Assembly: GCF_022539315.1 (NCBI RefSeq)
Contig: NC_066343.1
Span: 42,546,466-42,610,465 of the forward strand
DNA length: 64,000 nucleotides
Source: Serinus canaria
Lineage: Eukaryota; Chordata; Aves; Passeriformes; Fringillidae
Direction: 5' to 3'
How positions within the stretch are numbered: the first letter of the stretch is position 1; every line of letters starts with the position of its first letter. Both the position numbers and the translations under genes were made by a program. Below are positions 1 through 13,030 of this stretch, in pieces. Under the pieces are notes generated by a model. That model did not search any database. It saw only the letters and a program-made list of their open reading frames with translations, and had not been told where the DNA came from.

Positions 1-1014
1 TTTAAGTAAGATCCAGGGTCATGTATGTAAATTCACAATCTGGATACAGATCCTGATGTCTAAGCAGTAACATACAAGTTAAAATCTTTACCATCAGTTT
101 ACTAGAGAGGTATTCCCTTGCAACTACTTACAGCCTTTCTACAGAAATAACCTAGAGAGCAGGGTGTGTCACCTTCAGTCTAAAGTTGTACTGGCCCCAC
201 TGCAGCACCTCACAGGGGTTCTGCAGGTCGTGATGGTCAACTTTTATTTTCATGGATACCTAGAATTTTAGTGTAGGTATATTGACTCCCCTAGGATTTG
301 ATCTTTTAAGCATCAAGGCGGCAAAGGTTATAGCTTTGGATTGTTTTGGAATATTCACAGAAAGGAGATCTAAGGGGTTCTATTCTGGTAAAATTCAAAG
401 ATGTATGTATTAAGAAAACTAGATAAAGCACTAGCTTCGTTTTTTGGTTCCCTCTCTAAGCTTATTAGCTTATTCCTGAAATCTGCCTAGCTGAATTTGT
501 TGCTAGGATTTTAGTTATGTCTTAACTTGACTTACCATATCATTTCAAAGAAATACAGAACAGTTCTATTCCAAGTGCATTACTAACACTCCTGAGGATA
601 CTGGTTTTTACAAATTAACTAAACTGTCTTAGGTTAACTAGATTGGCTTCAGTGGCTGGCTTTGAAATCTATCTCATTTTTCTGCAGTTCAGTCTAACAA
701 AATACCCTGCAGACCTTAAGTGTAAGATTAGACAAACCTAGACAAATGCTCCAACAAAGCTTATCTTCTATAATTCACTTGAGAACTTACAAGTGGTGAC
801 TCACTGCCAGCTGTAAAGTTGCTGTGTCCAGATGCCACTTTTTAAAGCAGGCATACGAGAGAAGAGCAGAAGTCCTGGGCTGGAAAGCATCTTGAGGCAA
901 TTATGCAAATTCCTGTCTGGACTCATATAATACAATAATTGGAGACACCATGTTGCATTCAGCACCACACTGTGAACCAACAAATATCACTAAATGCCAT
1001 TATTGACAAAAAAG

Positions 1015-1044
1015 CTGATTGATTGATTGATTGATTGACTGATT
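1015..1044. repeat. (GATT)n microsatellite
   Basis: About seven consecutive tetranucleotide units are present, the last but one changed to GACT. It is a simple repeat in intron sequence with no evident coding role. Confidence 0.9.
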
Positions 1045-1994
1045 TTTAACAGCTTTTCATTATCATATTTGTAAAATATTTATCCAGCAGAAGAGAGATG
1101 TGAACCCACACTGCAGAAGAGGTGTTGAAATCCCATTACATTTTAACTTGCTTTTGTTTGACAGCTTGCTTTTCTCATGTTAGGAGAGGAGAATGTGCAG
1201 TCCAGTTCACTGATTGTTCCTGGCTACTGAACCTTTAACATGGAAGCTTAAATTAGGGCAGCAACTGCTCGAGCTGCAGACAGTCAGCTTTCTGATTCTG
1301 GCTGAGGGCTACACACTCTAACAGATGATTCTAGTTACTAGCCATCTTTTGTTAACAGGGATGTTCTGTGTCAAATACCTGGAGCTTTTTATAGATTCTG
1401 CTCCTCCTTTGACTGTCATGATGCCCTTCATGTCAAAGGAGAGCACTGGGAGACTCACCAGGCTTTTAGTGAGCCATCACCTCTTGCATGAATTACTCAG
1501 AAGCCTGGTTTTCAACAACATGTGTTCCCAAGCAAGGCAAGGAGGTTGTCAGGCTCAATCACTGATGAACCTAGTTCACTGAGGAAGAGAGACGTATAAA
1601 AAGAATTCCAGAAACATTTCTCCATTGCAAGTAGACATTTTTAATGCATCCTTCCTGAAACAAAATGTCTTAAGTCTTTTAGCTCACCTGAAGCAAGATT
1701 GAATACATGATAATTGATGGCAGTAAGAGGATGGACAAATTCTTATGTCCTGCCATGGGGAATGGGGGAACTAACAAATACTCCATTGAATTCTCTAAAA
1801 ATAGGAGTGATCTGTCTAATTATTATTTGTTTTATAATTCTGATTGAAAAATGGATAATGGATTGTGCCCCAAATATTTTGAATAAGAAGGTATGCTAGA
1901 AGGCATTTTTTTCACTTTGCAGAATCATAATAGATTCATGGTTTTAAATAAAATATGCAATTGCAAAAAATAATTTTTACTAGTAAAATCTTCA

Positions 1995-2117
1995 GATAGG
2001 TTTGTAATTTATATTTATTAATCTACAAACTGTTGCATGTTAGGTCCCTTAGGATCTCTTTCTGATCCTAAGGGAACTAACATGCAACGGTTGCCATGAT
2101 TTAAGAACAAACCTATC
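1995..2117. repeat. Long intronic inverted repeat (hairpin)
   Basis: The left arm 2032-2056 and the right arm 2064-2088 are reverse complements over 25 bp with one mismatch, separated by a 7-nt loop. An outer arm pair, 1995-2005 with 2107-2117, is a perfect 11-bp complement, so the whole segment can fold into one extended imperfect hairpin of about 123 nt. It could be the remnant of a small inverted-repeat transposon, a degenerate palindrome or a hairpin RNA precursor. The sequence alone does not distinguish these, and I recognise no known miRNA. Confidence 0.85.
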
Positions 2118-4462
2118 TTTACAGAAACCATGTATTTTCTTTTAAATATCATTGCTGAATGTGTCCCCAAATGCAGTATTTGCCCCAGTGCAAAGAAACA
2201 CCACCAACTGGACCAGTTTTTAAGTGTTGCCTCAAATTAAGATGGCATAAAATGCCTGAATACTCAATGTTTCTGCAAGGGAAAAATTATACTTTAAGAT
2301 GCTTTCCCATGCAGTGTATGATACCAAAACTAAGTAGCAAAGACCATGTTCAAAACTTGCTGTGAGCAATAGTAAAATAGTTTAATTTTTCATCCTGGTT
2401 TGGACAAAGTGCCATCCAATACTGTAAACAGCAACAAAGCTGAATTTTTCACTACCATAGTTTAGGACACTATCTAAAGGTGGGGGTTTTTATTGTTTCT
2501 CCAGGATAGAATCCAGGAAATGTAAGTATTTAGTGTCACCAAAATGTCAAACAATTGTTTACATTCCTATTTTTGAAATTGCCCTGAATATTTCTGCTAG
2601 AATATAATTTGACTGGCAAGTTAAACTCAGAAACCATTGCATGTCAAATCATGTGTGGAAAAAATAATTTTAAAAATCCATTTCATGGTGTATGCCCCAA
2701 TTTGTATTGGCAAATAATTAAATTATTTCACACTTCTGTTTCCTTAATGCATATGGAAAATGTGTTTCATCATTCTTTCTCTTTTTTATATCGTTATCTT
2801 TTGCTAATTATGTGTTGCAAATTATCAACTAGTGGTTTTTATGCATTCATTTAGCTTCACCTCATTCTTTTCAAATAAATGGGAAGTATTTCATTCAACA
2901 TGAAATTTTGAAAAGTGATAGTCTTCAGACCTTTGTCAGGTAGAAAGTACAATTTACTCAGTTTCATCAATTATCCATTCCCATATCTTTCAATATTAAA
3001 AATAAAAAATGGATTTCCTATCTTCAGAAAATCAAAGTTCCAAATAATACATTTTTTAAACTTCTAGTCAAGTTCCTGTTCTGCACATTCATCCATCTAT
3101 CACAGACTCTACTTCTGTAACTATAGCCACTGATCCTTGGGACTCAACTACTCTGAACTCCTTTTCTTTGGAGAAAATAAAAGCTCTCCTCAGCTTGTCC
3201 TTTCTGCCTTCTTGCAAATTTTGCTGTAAGATGAATTTTTTTTCCATGAAGGGTCCTCAAAATACTCACATATAAATTGTGGATTTGCTCATTTTTGTGT
3301 GTTTGTATGTGAAACACATGAATATGTAAAATATGTAACCATACATACGTACACATTAAGCCAACATTTTCTGAGATGCATCTTCTTTTAAAATAACATT
3401 TTTGAACACAGATTTTGTGTTTTCTTTTTGTTTCCTTTTCTTTTTATTCCTTTCAAAGTTCTTTTTGTGATAGTTTTCTTCAATAGAGCATAAAACTTTT
3501 TTCCTATTATTTTCTTGTACAAGGATAGATTTAATTTAGAGGTGACAGGTAGTCCCTTTATTAGAACAGAGGTGTTTTTGTTGTCTGATTATCTTTTCTT
3601 TGAGTTAAAAGTCAGAGCTGTAGCAGTACATTTTTGACAAAGAATTTGGTTCTCATTATTCTCGTATTTATTGTAGAACATAAAGGATTTGCTCTGTTTA
3701 TCAGTGTTTGTTCATGGCTGCTTGCCTTCCACTTAACCTTCAAAGCCAGTTAACCCAAAGGGCATGCCCAAAAAAAATCACTGTTGATGTGTGTCCAAAA
3801 ACTGTGTTTCACTAATGGGAGAGATTGTTCCATGGAACTGTTGTGATGTAATTTGTTTTCTGTGTATTACATAGCACTAAAGAGCCTTTGAGATGGAGAA
3901 AATAATTTAAGTCCCATTCAGAGTCTCATTTTCCTTCATGGCAGGGCAGTGTGTGCCATGCTGCTTGCCCTTCAGTCAGAGCTAAATGATAATTTTTAGG
4001 GAGTTGTTAAACTGAAACGGATTTTTTCATTTCCTTGCTTAGTCTCTTCTTGCAAAATACAAAGGTTACTCCTTTTTAGGTTTTTTGTGGAACAGTTGGT
4101 CAATCCTGAGTTTCCTGTTGCCCTTCATCTTCTATCTTCACTCTCTCAAACTGGTTTCTGTACAGGGAGTTTACCTCCCTGGGTAATTTGTATGAAGTGA
4201 ACATTGTGATCTGCCACCCAGCTGCTGTGCCAGGCCCGAAATGACAACAGCTCCTGTCCAAGAAACTGACAAGAGTAAAAGGCGCCTGCACATTGCAGTG
4301 TGCCTTTACTCTGATTTACTGCATCAGTAGGATGCCTTGAGTGGTTCAAAAATCTATCACAACAGAATTCATAGGATTAGACGTGTGTGATGTTCTACTG
4401 CCTTCCCATTCCCTGTGTGCTCTCTCTGACACTTCTTTTTGTTCTTTTTCCCATTCATGCAG

Positions 4463-4501
4463 TCACCTAATGCTGGAGACAAGGATGACCAGACGTTGAC
4501 G
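4463..4501 (+). CDS. SLC24A2: SLC24A2 coding exon (loop, 13 codons)
   Basis: This small exon encodes SPNAGDKDDQTLT in the large cytosolic loop of the K+-dependent Na+/Ca2+ exchanger NCKX2. It begins after a pyrimidine tract ending CAG and stops before GTAGGC, and both ends are in phase 0. It resembles the acidic PSAARDKDEPTLP stretch that I recall just before the AKPRLQRGG segment in mammalian NCKX2. The following exon starts with TKPRLQRGG, so order and frame fit. It is the least certain of the nine exons because it is short and the loop is poorly conserved. The upstream exon it joins is outside the window. Confidence 0.85.
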
Positions 4502-5315
4502 GTAGGCAGCAATTATGCATCTGAGCATTTGTTTCTCAGGAGGGTGGTGAGGCAAGCCTTACATTAGTTTGGCTCTCACTATCCTTTTTATTGAAACAAA
4601 CAGCCACAAAGCAGTCTTTCTCTGTGAAATATATACAGTGCAATGATTGCTGTACTAGACAATTGCATGGGGAACAGAATCTCAGAGTATGTTTTGTATT
4701 TCATTACAAGCATGCAAAAGATGCTTTGTACATTAGAGTCATTGCTGTAGATGTTTGTACTGCCTTACCATGCTTTCAATCTTTTTGCCATAAGACTTCA
4801 GTGGATCCAGCCAAAGCAAGGGACATGTTTTTGACTGAAAGTTGGAAGCACTGAAGCTGAGTGCCATTAAAAAAGAGTACTGGTCTCTGCCCTCTTTCTC
4901 CATAGTTTTGATCATAGGCGTATTTGCAATGTACTGAAGTAATGAAAATTATAACTTACTTCAGGGATTCAAGCAAAAGGTTCTACAAAGAAACAAATTG
5001 TTAGTTCTTCCTGATGGGAGTGTGAGGTTTTAATTTTCTTAACACTTTATGAGTTTTCACAAGGAAGGATTCTTTTTGCCATGTTTTTTTCCCTGAGTCC
5101 TGGGAGACTAATGGCTGTTCTAACAATCCATCTCCTCCAGAGAAATTATCTATAGTGATGGCAATGGGTGATAAAGTCTGTAGCTTAACATAACCTGCTA
5201 AAGTCGATAGTTCAAAATGTGCAGTGAGGTGTGAGATTAATTCATATTGTTTCAGACATCTTTCCACACAAAAAACAAAAAGACCCTAAATTCTTCTTCC
5301 TATTTTTTACCCTAG
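4502..5315 (+). other. SLC24A2 intron, 814 nt
   Basis: The donor is GTAGGC and the acceptor is TTTTTACCCTAG. The short ORFs inside it have no recognisable domain. I see no repeat or RNA gene here. Confidence 0.85.
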
Positions 5316-5424
5316 ACCAAGCCACGTCTCCAGCGGGGAGGAAGCTCCGCATCTCTCCACAACAGTCTGATGAGGAACAGCATCTTCCAGCTCATGATTC
5401 ACACACTTGACCCACTTGCTGAAG
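5316..5424 (+). CDS. SLC24A2: SLC24A2 coding exon (loop, phosphorylatable segment)
   Basis: The exon encodes 36 residues plus one base of the next codon. It includes TKPRLQRGGSSASLHNSLM and then a hydrophobic stretch NSIFQLMIHTLDPLAE, nearly identical to the NCKX2 cytosolic loop as I recall it from mammals. The acceptor is CCCTAG and the donor is GTATGC; it starts in phase 0 and ends in phase 1. The arginine- and serine-rich segment looks like a kinase target, which is inference. A run of 19 T residues begins 18 nt downstream of the exon end (5442-5460), unusual for a vertebrate donor and possibly relevant to splicing. The next exon, 51 nt long, can be included or skipped without changing frame. 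Confidence 0.97.
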
Positions 5425-5441
5425 GTATGCCTATTAATTCC

Positions 5442-5460
5442 TTTTTTTTTTTTTTTTTTT
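5442..5460 (+). repeat. T19 tract next to the 5' splice site
   Basis: Nineteen consecutive T residues lie at intron positions +18 to +36 after the donor at 5425. U-rich sequence just downstream of a 5' splice site is the known binding context of TIA1/TIAL1 proteins, which help recruit U1 snRNP. Whether it acts that way here is inference; it may simply be a simple repeat. Confidence 0.8.
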
Positions 5461-8400
5461 GCTTTCCTGGTGCAAAAGCAAACAAATGCTTTATTTTTCC
5501 TCTCTCTCCGTGAAACTGTGTTTTGCATTTCTCTTGCTTTCATCAGTCTTTTCTGAATGTGTCTGGATTTTCTGGGAGAGTTACACACTGTTATGGTGTG
5601 AAATACATACTCCTACCAGGACTTTTAACTTAGGAAATGTGTTCATTACAGTAAAACTAAAGCTGGTCACTTGGTCAGTGCATAAATACTGATTCTCTTC
5701 TCTCCTGGCTTCAGCAGCAACGTAAAAGCTACACAAACTGCATTGTCCTGAACTTTCATAAAGATTTTTGTTTGTTTTCCTCCCTGGTTTTGATTTTATT
5801 TAAAAATGAAAAGTCACAATGACAGATAGTTTGTCATGTGCACTGTAGAATAGAATGAGAATCTGTTGATTTGACTTCAGGTTGTTTAATACTGACATTA
5901 ATAAAAATGCCCCCAACATACTGCTCTATTACATGTAAGTAAACGGTTTACTGCTTTATACAAGTGTGCTGTAATTTATTGTTTCTTTGACAAATTAGCA
6001 AGAAGACCACTGCTTTGATCTGAGAAGCTGGCAGGAAAACCATATTACCTTTATAATGGTGGGGTGATCTTACTCTCAGATTCTAGCAGAAGAACAAAAA
6101 AAATTCAAGGCCATGTGTTATTTGATGTCTGTGCGTGTGTAGGACTTCTCTTGCTGCAGTAATAGTTGTCTTGAGAAATAGCACTTGTGAAGGAATAGGG
6201 ATGTTCTAAAGAGACCTAAATTATTACTGACAGACCTTTCAAACTTCAGTGACTAAAAAATACGTACAGCACTTCACATGAGCACACGTGGCAGATTGAA
6301 GACCACAATAAAGCTAGAATTGTTGACTGGAGCACAATTTGAACCTAATGTAAATTGAGAATAAGGTCATCTCTCAGGTACTTTTCCATTGGTCAGGCTT
6401 ATTTCACTTGTTTCCCATACATAGCTTGTTCAGTGTTCAGACCTGTCTACTTTTCTGCTGTAGTAAGCTTGCACTGTGTAGTGTGATCCAGAGGCTTCCC
6501 CCTTCATGACAGTGAAGGACAAAAGGGGTTTGAAATCTGAAATTCATCTTCAGAGAGACAAAAGCACTACACTTCTGACAAACAGGTATTACTTATAATT
6601 AAATTTGTCAAGTAACTCAATTCTGGTTTTCATTATGTCAGGAAAATTATTGATACAATTGAAACAATGGATTGATTGTGGATTGATAGAGATGTTTGCA
6701 ATGCATAAATCTTACTTAAATTAATCCAGTAACATTTTCTTTGGGGTTTTTTCACACGTAGTACTTCACTGCTTACAGATTTTTTTCCTTTCCAACATCT
6801 TATATTTGTCCTGGAAGTAATACTCTTTAAAAAAACTGGGAATAGAAATATATTCCGACCTTAAAGGAAGTGTAAGGCAGTAGCCATTTCATTATCTAAA
6901 CTTTTCATTAAAACTAACACACTGAGTTAAATTTACAAAGGAGAAAAAGAATCTACTTACATTTACAGTAAACTCTATATTTTAATGCAAAACTTCCATG
7001 AAGAAATGGCCAAAAAGCTGCTGGAAAATAGCCTATGTATGTGCAGTTATTTAAGTTGGTATAGATAAAGAAGCCAGTATTTCTAGCTTTTGCTGACTTT
7101 ACAGAATTCAAATTTTATTTCATGGGCATGAAAGTGCAATTCATTCAATCACTTGTTTTTGCATATGGAACTCTGGTTTTAGCTTTTTATAAACAGACTT
7201 TCAACTGTAGGAAAAATCTGAGAAAATGCATCCGTGTTTCTGTCACACAAAATAATAACCTTTTCTGAGGCACCACTTCATTTGTACACAGACTCAGCTT
7301 TCAAGATCTTTTGCACAGCAGGCAGTTTCGAGGGCAAACAGGAGGAGTAGTGGATGTCTCCACTGAACACACTCATGTTGTTTTAAGCTTTTGAGTGTCT
7401 GTGTTAATTATTCTGTACTCAGCTTATTCTGCAAACTTCCATGAAAAAAAAAAATTATTTTAGGTAAATACTATGTCAGGTTGAGGCAGGTAATGCTAGT
7501 TAATACATTTGGATGTCATTGTATTTTCATCTTACATTCACTTAAAAAGTATGTGTGAAAATGGATGAGAGTACCTACTGTATACAAAATTAATTATCTA
7601 CTTGGATCTGTATGAATTTTACTGACCAAAATTTCTCCCCATCTTTTTGTGTTTTAATCTGCGTATAAAACATTGAAGAACCAAATTGGTGCATCATCTT
7701 TATTTTAAAAGTCTTTTACCATGCCAGCTAAGTAATTTTTTAAGCTGATAGCATTTCATTTTTACAAATTGAAAGAAATAGTGTTTATTAAGTGTCTGGG
7801 AAATCAGTCCTTTGCTCTATAATCCCATTATCTGGGGAGATGTAGAAGTGTAAAGGAGTAGCTGGTGCCTTTCTCTGGCCCATGTGGCTTTCTCCAATTT
7901 ACATGTCCTTTACCAAAAAAAAACCATAACAGTTTTGAGTTTTGGGGAAGCAAAGAAAATTAGCTCTGCTGTACTCATGTAATGTATGTCAATGGACCTG
8001 CTGCATGACCTCTGAGGCTAAAGGGTTTCTTCCAAATCATTTGATGCAAGTGTGGAGCAGACTCAAAGGAATAGCAGAAATATGTTATAAAAATTTTTCA
8101 TTCTTCCTTTAGCCAGCTTAAATTTCCTCAGTATTTCTGCCAGATGATGACTTAGATCAATAGGTCAAAAAACATTGCATCATTTGCTGAATCTGTTGGA
8201 TTTGCAGAAAAAGAACAGTTTATGAGAGCATTAAAAAGTGCCACTGTTAAATAAAACAAAAGTTTGAAAGGTGTCTATCAAAGCTACCATACACACAGGG
8301 ACTCTGGCAGTCCCTGCGCTTGAGCATACTCCTGACATCTTCCTCCTTCTTGTCTCATTTCCTTTTTCTGCTTTTCTCTAGCATTTACTTCTTGGCCTTT

Positions 8401-11320
8401 CTCATACTGGATCTCACTCACCTGCACCTGCCTTCTTTCAGCCTTTTCCCATAAGATGGCTTCTTCAGCAGCTGCTGTCTTTCTGGGCTGCTGTGTCCGT
8501 CAGTCAGATCGCTTCCCGATCAGACACCAGCAACACTGCGGCTGTCACAGCCAAGTGAACTCTGTTTTCAGTGGCTGGAAAAGTGTGGCTAAAGTCTGGG
8601 AGCTCTGCCCTTGATTCTGGAGGGCTTCTAGATCAAATATTGCCTTTAGAAGTTACATTTCTAATTTTTGCACTGCTGCTGAGAGATCCAGATTTTCTTT
8701 CTCTTTAAGTCAGTAATAAAATTCACCGTTACATTCCATTGAACAATTGCAGGGGAATTTGGGGCATCAGAAGACACACTGCACTGTCATTTGGAGTTAT
8801 GTGGATTTTGCAGGAGTGACAGAGAAGAAGTCCCATCTGTATCCTCTTGGTAGCAAAAGCTGTATAGAGTGTATAAACAGGCCATGTGACTTAAAAATCA
8901 GCTTGACCTACACGCCATTATTGCTCCATTAACATTCAGTGTATTTATAGAAAACCAGCTCATCAAATTTACTTCTGAATAATTCATTTGTGAAGTCAGA
9001 ACCAACCTCGACTGCAATTGAAAGCATATTAAAAATGCACTTGATTGCAAGTAGGATAACGTGAAATGAGAGAGTAAGATTTACTTTCCAAAAATGTTGA
9101 TAAACAGAGCAGTCCCTATGTACTACTACACACTTACAAACCTATCCTTCCTTTTCCCTTTTCACATAAATGTGGCTTTGTATGGCTTGTGGCTGTCTTG
9201 TAAAAGCCAACTTGCAAACTCTCCAGAATCAGCAGGCTTGCAAGGTGTTCAGCCCACCTCTGACAGATGAGTAATATCTGAGATCAGTGGGAGCTGCTGG
9301 ATATTTGGCTCTTTATATTCAGGCAGGTGTGCAGTCATGCTGTGGATTTAGCAGTCTAGACAAGGAAGGCTTCTCCCCTTCAAAATCTTGGACTCAGCAT
9401 AAAGCTCATAAGAAGATAAGAGTTCAGCCACTCTAGCAGGTGAATGTGTAGGATGTTTGCTAATGGGACATGAACTTTACATTACAGCTGAGACATCATT
9501 ATTCATTAAAAATATAAATATATACATGGCATTAGGTATTTGTTTGCTTTTATCTTATTACAGAAATAATGACCTTGATAGACATCATTTCCTGAGGATT
9601 AAGAATAATGACTGCCTGTGTTTCTGGCTATCATCAACTCTCAGCCAGTCATTAATCCCCAGGAAATCCTATGCCATATTTGCTTCTGCTTAAGTGCTAG
9701 TCTTGCAATCCAGCTGGTCTGCTCATAACAACATTACCCGTATGAATAAGGATGCCATCATCTGACCTGCTGTGTTGGTCAGGCCCAGTCCAAAATCCCA
9801 GCAACCCGAACATAAATCATGAGAATCATTGATCGCTTGTAGCTGTTTTCTTCTGAGTCCTGTACCTCAGATACCTTTGTCCTAGTTTTGAAAGGGATAT
9901 TCCTGGGTTATGAAAATGTAGGTTTTACGAAGATCTCTTTACATTTTTTGTTAGAAGATGGCTGTTGTTTTGGAGTAGGAGCAGGGCAAGAGTAAGATGG
10001 TTAAGTATTTTTCACAAAAGTGTGCCATGAATAGTAATCCTACCTTCTCCTTATAAACTGAGGGTTGATGTAGAGATGATTCCTCCAGAAATGTGGAGGG
10101 AGCATTTTCTCTCTGGAGGCTTCTAGAGGTACTCTGTTGAGCAAGGAAGATACCGGCACTGAAGTGAGGATTTGGAGAGCACCAGTGCAATCGGAGGCTA
10201 CATTGTTTTTGCACAAGGTTTATCAAGATACAGGAAGAATGAGATCTTTTCATTATCATAGCACCCCTTTGCTGCCTGCTGATAAGGTGCCACAGGCCAA
10301 CAAAACATCTCCTACAAGTGAGGATTTAGCTGGTTGCTGACTTTCTTGCTCTGTGTGACAAGGCTATAACTCATATGCAAATGACATCCTCTGCATGAAA
10401 ATGGGTGTGATATAAATCTCTGTCATGGCTTAGTCCCCAGTGAGAAGTAGGTATCTTTGGCAATTTTCTCCTATTCCCATCTTCAGTCCTGTTTCCAAAA
10501 TGGAAAACTACAGGACGTACTTCTGCAGAAAAGGAATTGTTTATCTTATAACCTGTACTTTTTCTTTTTTTGAAGATATAAATATGGTGCATGTTATTGG
10601 TGAGAGAAGTAACCTTCTGTTACATAAAGCTGAGCTTACAATTCTCTCACTTCCTTCACTGAACACAGAAAAATACAGTACTGTCACTGTTCTGTCAAAA
10701 AAAAAAAAAAAAGAAAACCTGTGATCATACTTCTCAGGAAAATAAAGAAGAATACTCAAAGTTTTTGACATAGTAGTGAATTATTTATAATGGCTTGGTA
10801 GATGCTGTTGTGTTCCTACATATTGGTCTTAAGAATTTTCCAGCTTTTCCATTCACTGCAAACTGTTCTGCTTCATTTGCTCCTGCTGCTTGGGTACTTT
10901 TCTTAGATGTCATGGAATCTGTCAGCTCACCCAAAAGACATCTGGCAGAGGCTGAGTAGCCTTTGCCTGAATGATTACTCAGCAGCCATCTCAGTTTTGT
11001 CTCATTTTGCAAAAAATCATGTTCTTACCCTTCCCATGGCCTAGGTGAGATGCACCATCATGTCTGTGCTCTCTGCCATTGGTGCCATTGGAAACCTTGT
11101 TTGCCTGAAGCTGTTTATTTGCTATATCCCCAGAGGAGTAAGGCCAGGCAGCTCAGCTTACACCAACTCATGGGTAATGCTCAGCTCTTGCACAGCTGGA
11201 GTAGCCTGAGCACTTCCACTTTCCTCATCTCCAGAACATGGGTCTCAGATATCTTTTTCAACCTTAACCATTCTTTGATTCTGTTATGCAGCAGGACTTG
11301 AGTGCACTTCACAGAAGAGC

Positions 11321-11840
11321 AGAATCAGAGAATCACAGAATGAACTAGGTTGGAAAATACCTCTGAGATAATAGAGTCCAACCTATCACCTAACATCTCC
11401 TCATCAACTAAACCACAGCACCAAGTGCCACTTCCAGCCTTTTTTAAGTAACTCCATCGACACTGACTCCACCATCTCCCTGGGCAGACAATTCCAGTGC
11501 TCAATCATGCTTTGTTTTTGACATCCAACCATCCATCCAGCTTAAGACTGTGACCTCTCATTCTGTCAGTGGTTGCCTGGGAGAAGAGACCAACCCCCAC
11601 CTGACTACAGCCACCTTTCAGGAAGTTGTAGAGAGTGACAAGGTCACCCCTGAGTGTCCTTTTCTCCAGGCTGAGCCACCCCAGCTCCCTCAGTCGTTCC
11701 TCACAGGGTCCAAGCCTCTCACCATCTTCATTGCCCTCCTGTGGATGCACTGGAGTGTCTCAACGTCCTTCCCAAACTGAGGGGCCAGAACTGGATACAG
11801 CACTCCAGGTGTGGCCTCCCCACTTCCTAGCACCATGCCA
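11321..11840 (-). mobile_element. CR1 LINE fragment, 3' end
   Basis: The left edge carries the inverted CR1 tail (AGAATCAGAGAATCACAGAATG followed by a GGTTGGAAAAT variant of the usual GGTTGGAAGGG). On the minus strand, 11505-11750 translates to the C-terminal end of CR1 ORF2, with [20 protein letters not shown] and then [17 protein letters not shown]. The element is therefore 5'-truncated, antisense to SLC24A2 and non-coding now. Boundaries are approximate. Confidence 0.93.
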
Positions 11841-12439
11841 GAGAAGACAGAAATGCATCTTCAGAACTATATAGGCACAAAAGTATTTTATTTAACATGA
11901 AGAACTATGGAAATCTAGGCAAAATCTCTAGAAGTAATTTTGTATGTTATTAACGATCTCTGCTTTAAATCCTTTATCCATCATTCTTGAGCATCCTTTA
12001 GGCATACCCGTAGGCCTGTAAAAAGCTGAGCATCCTTCTTCTTGTACCTTTGTTCTTACCCAGCTTGTCCTTGGCTCTTCTTCTGTTCTATCAAGGAAAA
12101 ACAGTCCTCTGAGCACAGTCCGCACACCATTCTGGCTCTCCTCTCAGCTGCAGACCGAAATGTTTGCAAGAGATTTCTGCCAGAGAAGATGGGGGCTCCC
12201 TGCCAGGCTTGGATACATATTAGTAGCTATTAATTATAATACAGTGTTTTCTCTTTAATTCCTTCCTATGGTATTTCAGTCTGATGTGATGGTGGGAAAC
12301 CAATGAAAAGGACAATTAGACTAACCTTCAAAGTGTAGTGTCATGTCAGGCAGATACTCATACTCTTTTTATGTGTTTAACTTTCACAAAAGTGATGTGT
12401 TTTTTCTCATTTAGGTTGAAAGTGACTTTTTGCATTACA

Positions 12440-13030
12440 GAGTCCAGCTAGTCCAATCCCCTGCTCAAGCAGGATCAGCTTCAGCAGGCTGACCATGACA
12501 GCTTCCCGTCATGATTTGAAAATGTTCATAAATGGAGACTCCACAGTCTTTTTGGGAGGCGCATTTCAGTGTTTGCTCATCATCCTAATACGTGTCTGGA
12601 TGGAATTTTCTGGTTTTTAGTTCATCTCCATTGACTCTTCCCCTGTCAATGGGCACTTCTGAGGGAAGTGTTGTTCCCTCTTGTTCTTTCTGTCCCACCA
12701 CGTATAAATATATTTATGCCAGGCTGAATGGTCCTAGCTCTCAGCTTCTCCTCTGATGAGAAGTGTTCCGGTCCCCTCATAATCTTTGTGGCCCAATGCT
12801 GGTCTGGTTCTGGTATGTCTAAAACTGGTGACCCTGGGACTAGTCCCAGCACCCACCTATGTCTCATGAGCCCTGGTGGAAACAAAATACCACCTCCTTG
12901 ACCTGGTGGCAGTGGTCTCCCTGGTGGAGCACCCTAAGGCTGCTTGCTGCTGGTCACCATTGCTGACGTGGCACTCTTCTTGCATTTGGTGGCATGACTC
13001 TCCACACAGTCATTTGCAAGAAGAAAGGTA
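12440..13030 (-). mobile_element. Old CR1-like LINE fragment
   Basis: The sequence reads like the inverted 3' region of CR1: a 'gtccaatcccctgctcaagcagg' type segment near 12450, the 'aggctgaatggtcctagctctcagc' type segment near 12720 and the 'cataatctttgtggcc' type segment near 12778. It is more diverged than the neighbouring copies and its open frames are broken. It appears to be an older antisense insertion with uncertain ends. Confidence 0.75.

Larger units (their letters stand above)
1..4462 (+). other. SLC24A2 intron (3' part), no gene recognised
   Basis: This stretch precedes the first exon I can identify and ends in a pyrimidine-rich tract and AG at 4461-4462. It is AT-rich, and its open reading frames (all under 90 codons) show no recognisable domain. 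I searched it for the end of the first NCKX2 membrane cluster and the start of the cytosolic loop and did not find them, so those exons lie upstream of the window. It contains a GATT microsatellite near 1015-1044 and a long hairpin at 1995-2117, listed separately. Confidence 0.75.

Noticed and set aside
10697..10712. A16 tract as the tail of a processed pseudogene
   Set aside because: No recognisable retrocopied coding sequence lies upstream on either strand.
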